This document shows positions 50,282 through 59,848 of a stretch of DNA of 64,000 bases, in pieces. Both the position numbers and the translations under genes were made by a program. The DNA is taken from positions 359,477,168 to 359,541,167 of the forward strand of contig CM048744.1 in NCBI GenBank assembly GCA_026315105.1, read 5' to 3'. A model generated the notes under the pieces. That model was not told where the DNA came from. It saw nothing but the letters and a program-made list of their open reading frames with translations, and did not search any database. Position 1 is the stretch's first letter. The number at the start of each line of letters is the position of its first letter. Origin of the DNA: Locusta migratoria (Eukaryota > Arthropoda > Insecta > Orthoptera > Acrididae).

Positions 50282-50827
50282 TTGGTGCATACGGCTCATG
50301 TCATCTCTGACCCGGAAAGTTTGCCCACTGAGCTGTCCTATCTGGAGGTCACTACTCGACAGAATGGCTATGGTGAAGGGCAGATTAAAAGAGCGTTGCG
50401 CTATCGACCACATGTGCAACGGGCTTGTGATGATAGCACTGAGTCGGCACCCACGTCAGTGGCCTTTCTGACATACGTTGGCAGAACTTCCAACAAGATT
50501 GGCCGCATTTTGCGTAAAAACAATGTAAAATGTATGTTTCGACCACCTTCTAAAATTAAGGCACTGTTGGGATCCGTTAAGGATGATCTCGGTTTGCGCA
50601 AGGCGGGTGTCTACCGAATTCCACGTAGCTGTTGCATGTCATATGTTGGTCAAACTATTAGGACTGTTGAGGACCGCTGTATTGAGCATAAACGTCACAC
50701 ACATAATAGCCAAACAAATCTGTTATGGCTTAACACTGTCTTGAGACAGGTCACCCTATGGAATACAACAAAACGGAAATTCTGGCATGCACTTCCAACT
50801 ACTGGGACTGTGTTATCAAGGAAGTGA
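50282..50827 (+). pseudogene. Penelope-like ORF C-terminal part with GIY-YIG endonuclease
   Basis: Residues 1-45 (HVISDPESLPTELSYLEVTT then NGYGEGQIKRAL) are the linker after the RT thumb. Residues 55-105 read PTSVAFLTYVGRTSNKIGRI then FRPPSKIKALLGSVKDDLGL. The GIY-YIG core is G109-V110-Y111 (AGVYRIP) and Y121-V122-G123 (YVGQTIRT), followed by E135-H136. After about residue 150 a frameshift moves the C-terminus to the next frame (50758-50961: SNYWDCVIKEVIEMKLGHNL, MNRDGGFCLNSARNPALSLV). The endonuclease is thought to nick DNA for target-primed reverse transcription. Confidence 0.88.
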
Positions 50828-51262
50828 TAGAAATGAAACTAGGTCACAATCTTATGAATAGGGATGGAGGCTTCTGCTTAAATTCCGCTCGGAATCCAGC
50901 TCTCTCACTTGTCAAAAAACAGAGGGACAAAACTAATCCGACCTCATCCGTCGATATCTGATGTTTATTATCGATATTCTGACCGGTTTCATCTTTGGCC
51001 GTGTCGGCGCTGTGTGCTTGCTTGCTCGGTGTGTGTCTTTTCTGTTTACTCATTGAAAATCGAGGCTTTAAAGATCGTTGCACATTGCTTCCTCACTGCA
51101 GATTCGCCTTGAAAGAGGCAGAGTGGTCTCCTGCCGAAATATCGTTCGTCGTCGATTTTGGTACCTGGCAGCATACCCGTAAGTTTTTCGAAATCTCGGT
51201 AGCTACTCCATCTTATTACAAATATCTCGGTAGCAAGAACCTACAGCAGATGTAACATCGAG

Positions 51263-51600
51263 ATGTACATTCGCGCATTGGTCGAATCTGCCAGTAACAA
51301 ACCTAGCTGCTCGCCTCTGAACTGCTTCTATGTCTTCCTTTAAACTGATCTGCTTCGGCTCCCAAAAACTTGAGCAATACTCAAGAAGTGGTCGTACAAG
51401 CGTTTTATACCCGGTCTCCTTTACGGATGAAGTACATCTTCCCAAAATTCTCCCAATAAACCGAAGTCGGCTGTTCGCCTTACTCACAACTGCCCTTACA
51501 TGTTCGTTCCATTTCATTTCGCTCTGCAATGTTACGCCTAGATATTTGAACGACGCGACAACATCAAGAAGCTCGCTACTAATGCTGTATTCGAATGCTG
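51263..51600 (-). pseudogene. CR1/Jockey-like LINE RT C-terminal fragment
   Basis: The minus strand reads LQSEMKWNEHVRAV-type sequence, KANSRLRFIGRILGRC, YKTLVRPLLEYCSSF, EAVQRRAARFVTGRFDQCAN. It is nearly identical to part of the copy at 845-1546. Both ends are truncated; no CTACAT tail. Confidence 0.85.
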
Positions 51601-52800
51601 TAATAGGGTTTGGTACGTAGATGCCATTTAACAGAAAACTCCAATATCTTGTTGTTATGGCTCTTTAAGCAATTTTTATTTCAACAGTTTCAGTGTATGT
51701 ACGTACGTACTTCCTTCGTCTCTTACATAAATAAAAATTTCCAGATTTTTGAAGTGAAATGTCAGTGTCAGCCACATGGGCAGTATTCCAGATTCTTTTG
51801 CAAACGCAAAAAACAACAATAACAAAGAGAAAGTATAACTGCAGCAGGAAGGGTCTGACAGAACTCTGAGGACTAGACGACTCTAAGCATATGGCTACAC
51901 CGAACATTCGAAGGTTTGGTCCGCTTATGAATTAGCTGCTTCTTAAGACTGTTACGTATTTCTCTTTATATGTAAATAAATAACTTGTAGTATACGTGTT
52001 TAAAAGTGACCTATGTTTTAATACTGGACATAAGGTATCTCCGCGTGAAATTTCATACATATCCGTGTTGCAGTTTCAGCGTGATATGATAACAAACATA
52101 CAAATTTTCGCATTTATAATATTTATACGATATTGTGATTTGACTAAAAAAAAGTCTTTACATTGTAGGCCTAATTCCAATTTCGTTTTTGCCATTGTAA
52201 TGTTCATTCATACTCTCTGCATATTAACAATATACCATTCCAGGTCAACAACCCACGCCTTAGCTAATCTGCCAAAGATACGCTTCCCAATACGCTAAAA
52301 CTAATTTTCCGTAGTTTTAGAGCAGATTTATCAAATTTTATGAGCTTGTATGTTCGTTTAATGAAAATGAAGTATTGTAAGATATTACTGGTATCAGTTT
52401 CCGTACACAGTCATCTCTAGTTCCTTCTAAATGGTGCTTGTCACACACATTATCCGCTTTCAGTCACCTGATCATTCGTTATAAAACAAGTTCGTTTCAC
52501 AGCATACGTGCTGGATGGATGAGCAAGTAAACGTCCCCTATCGTGTTTACATAAGAGCGGGCTGTTTGCTGTTCTTCATTTTACCTACCACACCGGTCGT
52601 AGTTATGAATACTGCAATTTTTTTCCAACTGAATGTATCCCAATATGTTTTATTTGGATTTTCTGGTTAATTGTGTATTCAATATTTATAAGATTACTGC
52701 GTTCTAATTGAGTTGTTAGAATGTAAAGAACAGATGGGAATTCATCGTTTTTGCTGTATCTCTATGCATTCAATGAATTTTTACGCCGTTCGTAATGCTT
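51601..52800. other. Unannotated AT-rich stretch
   Basis: About 1.2 kb with no recognised domain, repeat end or RNA. Confidence 0.4.
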
Positions 52801-52825
52801 TTGTTATTGTATTTTAGGCTTGGAT

Positions 52826-52870
52826 CTGATAATGGATGTAATCCGAAAATAGTAACCAATTATTGAAATC
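52826..52870 (+). repeat. Hammerhead-like motif fragment
   Basis: CTGATAATGGATG, a short hairpin (GGAT/ATCC), then CCGAAAATAGTAACC. Same layout as the other terminal motifs, core imperfect (CTGATAA). Confidence 0.35.
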
Positions 52871-52934
52871 TTTAATTTACAATTCGAACAGAAAATCTTA
52901 AACTTAAAACTTAACGGAGACCTTTAAAAAACAA

Positions 52935-53800
52935 CCTCTGAATAGTCCTGTAATATTAACGTAGATGGGCTATGAATGTAGTTACCTCACTGTTCTTCGA
53001 AATAGTCACCTCCATGCAACACTAAGCTCTGCGATACATGTCCTGGAAAATTTGCACAAAGTCTTTCTTTTGGACGATGTTCAAAATCCTCGTCACGTTT
53101 CGTTCGAATGTCAGGAATATCGTCAAATGTCTTTCCTCTCAAAGCGAGTTTGAGTCGAGGGAATAGAAAGAAGTCTGGAGGATTGAGATCCGGCGAGTGT
53201 GGTGGATGTTAAAGTTGCACCACCTCTTTCTTCCTTGTGTGGAAATGTTTGACGATATTGGCTGTGTTTGGGCGTGCGTTATCGTGGAAAAAAAAAAAAA
53301 ATAAAAAAATAAAAAAAATATATAAAATAAAAAAATAAAAAAAACCTGGAACCTCGCTGGGCGTACTGGATTCGTACTCTGCGTATACGTATGAAGGGGA
53401 TCAAACTTGCAGCGTACCTTACGGCGTCCAACGTCATTCCCTCAGGTTATGTTGAAGAATGTCAATAGATTATTTGCCGTTTCGTTTCAGATTCGTATCG
53501 GAGACATCGGATTTCATCCCCAGTGACAATACGGTTCATGAAATTGGGAGTCACTTCCGCCGATTCGTCAAAATCCGGTGAAGCCACTTTAGCTGTCTTG
53601 GCAAGCTTAAAACAAAACTTTCAATTGACCCTTTTCTCGTTGATTGTCCTGTTCTGAGTTCAGAACCGACGCATTGAACAAGCACGGCTTCACAAAGGTC
53701 TAACACGGAACACACACGCACTCGTGGTTAGTTGGTGCGATCTGGAATCAATTTACACAGGATTCCAGCCAAGATCGCATTTTATTCCTTCGTAAGGCCG
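52935..53800 (-). mobile_element. Mariner DNA transposon remnant
   Basis: In minus-strand order: NFMNRIVTGDE (first catalytic Asp) and SETKRQ near 53500; an A-rich break at 53284-53345; then HDNARPNTANIVKHFHTRKK (second Asp), HPPHSPDLNPPDFFLFPRLK (third Asp), LALRGKTFDDIPDIRTKRDE and LHGGDYFEEQ near 52990. The DD34D-type signature defines mariner. Frameshifts and the A-rich insertion make it dead. Terminal repeats were not identified. Confidence 0.85.
53284..53345. repeat. A-rich simple sequence inside the mariner gene
   Basis: About 60 bp of A with scattered T (AAAAAATAAAAAAATAAAAA). It interrupts the transposase between the first and second catalytic Asp blocks, so it may be the tail of a retroposed fragment or an expansion. 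Confidence 0.85.
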
Positions 53801-53807
53801 GTTTATA

Positions 53808-54135
53808 CGTGTCTTAGACCTCACGGAAATGCTCCGGCAACTCAGTCGGGGATCGCTGGAGGAAAGACGACGTTATTTTCGTGAATTTCTGTTGAGGAAA
53901 TTTAGAGGGTCGGAATTTGATGCTGAGTGTAGTACGATCTTGCTGCCGCCTACTTACATTTCGCCTAGTAATCATAAAGACAAGATAAGAGAAATTAGGA
54001 CTCTTACGGAGGCATATAGACATTCTTTTTTTTCCTCGTTCTATTTGCGAGTGGAATAGGAAAGGAAATGCCTAATAGTGGTACTGTGTACACTCCGCCA
54101 CGCACCTGGATTGCGGAGTATGTATGTAGATGTAT
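53808..54135 (+). mobile_element. CR1/Jockey-like LINE 3' end
   Basis: The frame 53829-54059 reads LRQLSRGSLEERRRYFREFL, RKFRGSEFDAECSTILLPPT, YISPSNHKDKIREIRTLTEA. The 3' UTR GTACACTCCGCCACGCACCT ends in GTATGTATGTAGATGTA, the family tail. It is 5'-truncated to about 330 bp. Confidence 0.88.
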
Positions 54136-54139
54136 TACG

Positions 54140-55500
54140 TGCAAAAGTGCGATCTGCCACGTATAAAGAGCGCATACTGTAACGAGTGCAAATGTAGTAC
54201 CAGATGCACTCAACAGATGGCAATCAGTGTAACAGTCGCCACAGTTAACATCTTAAACAATCTGCGTTCCAAACCTCCCTCCTCATCTTTGCCCTCATGT
54301 AGTTCTAGTAATCATGATATTGGTACTTACAGTATTTTTTATTTATTTACTAGCTTAAATGCCCGTGCTTCGCAACGGTTGTTAGATAGGAACCTGTGTA
54401 TACATGGTTTTTAGGGTTGCAGATCTAGGTCAGCAAAAACAAAATCCTTGATGGATCGCTCTGTCAATAAATTCAGTTCTTCTAGCCAAGATGTCAAAGG
54501 TGAATGTTTACAAAGATTTTCATAGAAAAAGTAAAATTAAAGTCCGTACTCCAGAACAATGTGTGTAATTGTCTGTTTGGCGTACACTTCTGAAAACATA
54601 CTATCGTTGAAATGAGAAGTATAATAATAATAACAGCGCCATGCATTGGTTCTGTGGTGTAGTACTGAACTGTTTATCTCTCACACTAAGTGTATGCTGA
54701 AGTATTAGTATGTTGCAGTGTTGCACTGGGGACAATGTAGTTATTCTGTATGCAGTGCTCCGTATTATCGAAAACTCGAGGAGAGCAGAAAGCCTGGTAA
54801 TTCAATCAAAAGAGCAGTTCATGTCTTTTTAAATAAGACATCATGGTGGTGTCAATGTGCAATGAAGTACGTCTGGGTAATCGTTGAAGGAATGGCGTCA
54901 GCTGATAGTCTGTATAGAACTTTCCGTTAAATATAGTATTTCCAGTTAATTGTCTTGACTGTATTAGCAGCATCGGCCACTCTTTCAGCTAAATACATGT
55001 CCCCACGTCCTGCAGTGATTACTTCGTAAAGCACAAGTTGAAATCGAGCTTGTGTAATAGAACTATTTATTCAGAAGTCGGATTATAACTCTAAGTACAA
55101 TTGTCTCTGCAAAAGAAGACGTCTTTCTCTATCTTAATGTAGTCCGCATCAAAACTAATTAATTACATATTTTAATCACAATATCGTACCGAACAATTAT
55201 GAAAGCAAAGAGGTTACTGATGAGTTTGTCGATCGCTTGTGTATGTTATCCCTAGTGGCAGGCACAGAACAGAAATATCTCTGGAGTGAGCATTAAGATC
55301 TTCGGAGATTCAGATGCGCAGAACAGATTTTGTGTCAACGTTAAGGTGGAAATGTCGTGTGATATTGATAAAAATCTACTAATAGCTGACATTATCTTGG
55401 TTCTTTTTTGTTCGGTTAAGTGGAATGGCGATGTGTAAATGGCTCTTTTAGCGACGCTTCCTAACTTTCTTGTTGCTTCTGTGACACATTTATTTACATA
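54140..55500. other. Unannotated stretch
   Basis: ACTAGCTTAAATGCCCGTGC then TTCGCAACGG at 54350-54380 resembles the end of a widespread insect repeat but no second end was found. No coding signal. Confidence 0.35.
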
Positions 55501-55510
55501 TTATTTCATG

Positions 55511-56325
55511 TTAAATGCTTTGAAGGCGATCGTCTCGAGTGCGCAATAGTATATCGCGCCGTTCACATTCCTGATCAACCAAAACAGCTGCAACTTCATT
55601 TGTGACAGGGGCATTGAACCTGCCGCGATGTCCACTAACAAGTCGTTCATCTGCACTAATTACGAATTTGTAGTCATTAATTTGCTCTTGTGGAACAGAC
55701 TTCAATGTAGCTTTAAAACTGTGAACATATGGTTCAATCGATGCAGCGTGTCTTGAAGAAGAGCAATGAGGTCATTATTAAGGCGAGGCAAGTTCTGATT
55801 TCTAATATTTGCCTGGTCTTCATTATCAGAAACAAAATACATCTGAAGAAACTTAAGAACATTTTCAGGTAACAAAGCTCCAATAAGGTGCAGAAAGTTT
55901 CGTCTCACGTTCTGCGTTGGATTCCCCTGACCTCATAGTCCTCATTTTTTTAGCCGCTCTTGTGTGCTGCGGTGGAGTAGCCGAGCGGTCTAAAGCGTCT
56001 CGCTGCGGAGCGCGCTGTTGCTCGCCGTGGAGTTTCGAGTCCTCCCTGGGGCATGGGTGTGTGTGTTGTCCTTAGGTTAGTTTACCTAGGTTTCAGTAGT
56101 TTGTAAGCTACGGGCTGATGACCACGCAGTTTGGTCCGACAGATTTACAAACATTTTTTTCGCTCTTGTGTAGTGCGAGAGGTTTGATCTCTTAGATCTT
56201 GTCATGCGACTACGATCTTGATTTTCCAGAGCTGTACGATCGTCAAAGGATTTCTCGGACCGCACAATCCTTTGCTTTCTAGATGTCAGTGTCTGTTTAG
56301 AAAGACTCAAGTGTTTTGTAGGCAT
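55511..56325 (-). mobile_element. Helitron fragment (helicase-like N domain), carrying a SINE
   Basis: From 56325 on the minus strand: MPTKHLSLSKQTLTSRKQR then RSEKSFDDRTALENQDRSR, a basic N-terminus typical of insect Helitron proteins. The SINE (55966-56160) follows, then AAKKMRTMRSGESNAERETK. From 55908 comes ALLPENVLKFLQMYFVSDNE, DQANIRNQNLPRLNNDLIAL, and after a frame change FVISADERLVSGHRGRFNAP, VTNEVAAVLVDQECERRDIL and RTRDDRLQSI. These are consecutive blocks of the Helitron-like N domain. The Rep HUH motif and helicase lie further downstream in complete elements and are absent here. Confidence 0.82.
55966..56160 (+). mobile_element. tRNA-derived SINE, family 2, with 11-bp target duplication, inside Helitron
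   Basis: Near-consensus family 2 (GCGGTGGAGTAGCCGAGCGG head; TTAGTTTACCTAGGTTTCAG body). CGCTCTTGTGT flanks it exactly (55955-55965, 56161-56171). Removing it rejoins the Helitron ORF (HYTRA..RAAKKMR). Confidence 0.95.
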
Positions 56326-56329
56326 TTCT

Positions 56330-57190
56330 TAATGTACGGTACCTAAACACACCGAAATCACGAAACAAATTACACTCACTGTATTATCTTTGAAAATAAT
56401 TCTTATATAAATGAAAACAATCGGGCTTCACGAAGGTCTGTCGCCATGTTTTAAACATAAATGAAACCTACAGAAAGAGTCAAATAAATGTTAAGTTTTT
56501 GAAACACTAAGCGATATCAGCAACTCTCTGTTCAATGTTTGTTGGTATTCGTAGAGATGAGATTGCAGTGCTTAATTCTGTACAGACGCACGGTTCCTTG
56601 CTGCGCTACGCCATTCTTATTACGCAGCATCGGCGTCTATTAGATCTTTGGTGCACTAAAGCGCCTCTGTAGATAGTAAAAAAATTATTTTTTCGTTTTA
56701 TAACTGGAATAAATTTCACTTGCAGTGGCAGCGGTTCAGTATGTTAACGGTGGCAACGACATATTCGCTTTAGGAATCATTAATTTACTCATCGCAACAA
56801 CATTAATTATTTATTTCATTAACAACACACAGAATTATTCCCTTCATTGTACGTGGTTTTTCAAAAAGGATTCAACGGCCAACATCAATACACTACACCG
56901 CTGCCGTAAGGAAAATCGTAGCCCTTGTTTCAGAGTATTTCACCTTAGTTATGAGAATTAAAAACGCAGCATCGCCATCTGTAAGTCAGCGCCTCTGTCG
57001 GATCTTTGCTGTACTACGCTGCAATTCAAGCATAGCATACACCAGTAACTACAAATTACAATATCTTTTTTTTTTTCCCTGATGCGATTTGGATGAAATC
57101 AAGCTTTTATGTTGCCTCAAGGTACTATCAGTTGACCTATGAAATCCCATGAAAATTCGTGTAGTTCTCTCGGAGATTTGCTGTACTACA
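56330..57190. other. Unannotated stretch
   Basis: CGCAGCATCG and GCGCCTCTGT recur near 56620-56670 and 56960-57000, suggesting a degenerate direct repeat of about 60 bp. No gene recognised. Confidence 0.35.
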
Positions 57191-57199
57191 CAATACTTA

Positions 57200-57633
57200 T
57201 TAGCATAGTATCAGTTGGGAAGGGAGTAAGACAGGGTTGTAGCCTTTCTCCGATTCTATTCAATTTGTACATCAAGCAGGCGGTGAAGGAAAGCAAGGAA
57301 AAATTTGGAATACGGATTAAAGTTCAGGGGGAAGAAATAAAAACATTGCGTTTTGCTGATGACATTGTAATTCTGTCAGTGACAGCAAAGGACCTGGAAG
57401 AGCAGTTGAATGGAATGGACGGTGTGTTGAAGAGAGCGTATAAAATGAACATTAACAAGAGCAAAATAAAAATAAGGGAATGCGGTCTTAGAAAATCAGG
57501 TGATGCTGAAGGAATTAGATTAGGTAACGAAACAGTGAAGGTGGTAGATGAGTTTTGTTACTTGGGTAGTAAAATAACATGCGATGGTCGCAGTACAGAG
57601 GATATAAAATGCAGAATGGCAATGGGAAGATAA
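57200..57633 (+). pseudogene. RTE reverse transcriptase palm (GVRQG, FADD)
   Basis: It reads GKGVRQGCSLSPILFNLYIK, then KTLRFADDIVILSVTAKDLE, MNINKSKIKIRECGLRKSGD and DEFCYLGSKITCDGRSTEDI. GVRQG is RT motif 4 and FADD motif 5, with both catalytic Asp present. It ends at a stop just after CRMAMGR where other copies continue KAFLK, so one or more bases have changed there. Confidence 0.88.
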
Positions 57634-57639
57634 GCATTT

Positions 57640-58115
57640 TTGAAAAGAAAAGTTTGCTAACATCGAATATTAATTTATGTGTAAGGAAGTCCCTTCTGAA
57701 GGCATTTGTGTGGAGTGTTGCCTTGTACGGGAGTGAAACATGGACGATAAGCAGTGCGGACAAGAAAAGGATAGAGGCTTTTGAAATGTGGTGCTACAGA
57801 AGAACGCTGAAGATTAGTTGGGTAGATCGCATAACTAATGAAGAGGTACTTAACAGAATTGGTGAGAAAAGGAATTTTTGGCACACGCTGACCAAAAAAA
57901 GGGATCGCTTGGTAGGACACATTCTTAGACATCGAGGAATCGTAAATTTAGCATTGGAGGGAAGTGTGTGGGGTAAAAATCGCAGAGGGAGACCAAGAGA
58001 CGCGTATAGTAAGCAGATTCTAGTGGGTGTGCGTTGTCGTTCTTATGAGGAGATGAAAAGGCTTGCTCAGGATAGAGTAGGGAGGAGAGCTGCATCAAAC
58101 CAGTCTCCTGACTGA
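57640..58115 (+). pseudogene. RTE ORF C-terminal region
   Basis: It reads WSVALYGSETWTISSADKKR, FEMWCYRRTLKISWVDRITN, EEVLNRIGEKRNFWHTLTKK, RDRLVGHILRHRGIVNLALE and ends ASNQSPD. This C-terminal region is conserved in RTE copies across the window (39.9 and 47.1 kb). It is open in frame +3 from about 57640. Confidence 0.88.
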
Positions 58116-58261
58116 AGACCATAATAACAACAACAACACAAAAAATTCAAATTACGATATCTTTCCTTCCTCTGATCCCATAACAATGTAAAATACTCAT
58201 GAAAATGTAAATACAAATAAACAACCCCTGAGACGGATTTTCGTCTCGAATATGTCAAAGA

Positions 58262-58575
58262 CGTTAATGATAAATATGAAGCTTTGAATTAAAATATGTA
58301 ATGCGACCGGGAATCGAACCAGGACGTCCATGCTTACTAATCAGACGTCTTACCGCTAGACCACCGTATCACTAACGATTATGGAACACAGAAGCTGAAT
58401 TAAGGTTTGTGACGTAAAGGAAATCGTGCTTAGACTATCCCGAGGCGCTTTAATCTCTGGTGATGCAGTGGTCTAGCGGTAAGACGTCTGCCTAGTAAGA
58501 ATGGAGGTCCAGATTCGAGATCTCGGTCGCATCACAAATATTAATTCAACGCTTCATATTTATCATTAATGTCTT
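58262..58575. repeat. Inverted repeat built from two tRNA-like arms
   Basis: The left arm (58262-58375) and right arm (58465-58575) are inverted copies. Each contains a tRNA-like unit with an A box TGGTCTAGCGGTAAGACGTC and a B box (GGTTCGATTCCCGG, on the minus strand, in the left arm; a mutated AGATTCGAGATCTCGG in the right arm). Outer arms include GTTAATGATAAATATGAAGC and complement. The spacer is about 90 bp. It is probably a tRNA-derived inverted element rather than tRNA genes: there is no plausible intact anticodon arm. Confidence 0.72.
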
Positions 58576-59190
58576 TTGTAGTATTACATTAAAAATTTTC
58601 ATTCGATAAATAATTTGTTTGCGGTGCTTATCGCTGATCACAGCTTTCTCTGGCAGCTAATTACGTTATTCATGTATTTCTGTTTTTCATCCATCTTTTA
58701 CGAGCTGCCCAGAACGCATTTGTGCACTTCGTCTTTTATGTTTTACCCTTCGCTAAGATTAGACGTACGCCAGGGACTTCCTTACTATCAAATGTAAGTG
58801 TGTGAGTTCGTTTTCCTCTATAAATATGAAAATATAGTTGGTACAATTAAAATCTTTAACTTATTTAAAATGACCCACCTTTTAATGATTCGTGAAGTGT
58901 TTCTATTTTTCCAGTAGTTATCTTGATTATGTAACATGACGGTTGGAGCTATTGTTGGACTTGTATCTATGATTTACTTCGAGATCTCATTATTTGTAAT
59001 TTTAATGAATGTGACTTTCTAGTAATGCCTGCAAAGAAATCTCCTGAATTAAACGAAATCCGATCGATTTAGCCTTTTGTAACGAAGGTTAACTTAACTT
59101 TTTTTTTTAACGGTCATTCAGTTAGTACAATCTGCTCCAAGCCAACCAAGCATCATTTTACACAATGCAGCAAGAGTTTTTACAGCTTCA
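58576..59190. other. AT-rich spacer
   Basis: No feature supported. Confidence 0.4.
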
Positions 59191-59204
59191 TCTGCTACAT
59201 CCAG

Positions 59205-59402
59205 GCCGGCCGCGGCGGCCGAGGGGACTGAGGCGCTCCAGTCACGGTCTGCACGGCCACTACGGTCGGGGGTTCTAATCCCCCCTCGGGCATGGATATT
59301 TGTGCCGTCCTAGTTCGTAAGTAGTTCATAAGTAGTTTGTAAGTTTAGGGACTGATGACCCCGTAGTTAAGTCCCATAAGCTTAACAAACATTTGAACAT
59401 TT
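59205..59402 (+). mobile_element. tRNA-derived SINE, family 1, with 12-bp target duplication
   Basis: Near-consensus family 1: GCCGCGGCGGCCGAGGGGAC head, GGGGGTTCTAATCCCCC B box with one change, full body and tail AACAAACATTTGAACATT. TGCTACATCCAG flanks it exactly (59193-59204, 59403-59414). Confidence 0.96.
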
Positions 59403-59848
59403 TGCTACATCCAGTCAACATGATCATCATGGTAAGAAAAATCATCGCGGAATCTGCTAGTTTCTTTGTGTAATGTTGTGCTCAGGTATTGATTTCATTC
59501 GAAATTACTACTGCCGCTAAACTTTAAACTCAGGTTCCGTTTCCTTTTTTGAGTCTTCTAATTATAAAGATACCTAAATGTGTCAGACCCATCAAATTAT
59601 TTTCTTGTATTATTGTACCGTTAGTGAACTTTAATAGCGGCTAAGAACAGTAACTACTACTCCAACACCTGATCGGAAGAAAGAAAACGCAATACTACAT
59701 AGAGACTCGTGAAAATATTTCTCCTGGCGTATAATGTGTATTCCAGTGCGATATTTACTCGGGCCTACCCTCCTTTCAACCTTAGTCCGTCCCCGTATTT
59801 GTACGTCTCCCTCTCTCCCCCCTCCCCTCCCCGTCCCCACCCTTGAAC
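59403..59848. other. Spacer grading into C/T-rich flank of the minisatellite
   Basis: AT-rich to about 59760, then strongly pyrimidine-rich (CCCTCTCTCCCCCCTCCCC at 59808-59826). No gene recognised. Confidence 0.5.

Larger units (their letters stand above)
50060..51195 (+). mobile_element. Penelope-like element with terminal repeats and GIY-YIG ORF
   Basis: The left repeat (50060-50215) carries CTTGAAGATGGCTG, a loop, CCAGCCGAAATATAGGACG, then CTCCCGAAAGATGATGGAAT. The coding part (50262-50960) is the C-terminal third of a Penelope-like ORF. A right terminal region (50960-51195) has ACTGCAGATTCGCCTTGAAA, TGCCGAAATATCG and GCATACCCGTAAG, which correspond to the left repeat. The 5' coding part (telomerase-like RT core) is missing. 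Confidence 0.82.
57200..58138 (+). mobile_element. RTE-type retrotransposon 3' third
   Basis: 5'-truncated at the RT palm, it runs to GACCATAATAACAACAACAAC at the 3' end, the CAA-rich RTE tail. Two overlapping frames cover the C-terminal third (57139-57633 and 57579-58115) with one frameshift between them. It is the best-preserved RTE 3' end in the window. Confidence 0.9.

Noticed and set aside
50049..50471. Short ORFs on both strands over the left Penelope repeat
   Set aside because: They overlap the terminal repeat and the true coding frame; no independent support.
8243..59402. tRNA-like A and B boxes as real tRNA genes
   Set aside because: Each is the head of an element with a common body, tail and target duplications, and cloverleaf pairing is incomplete.
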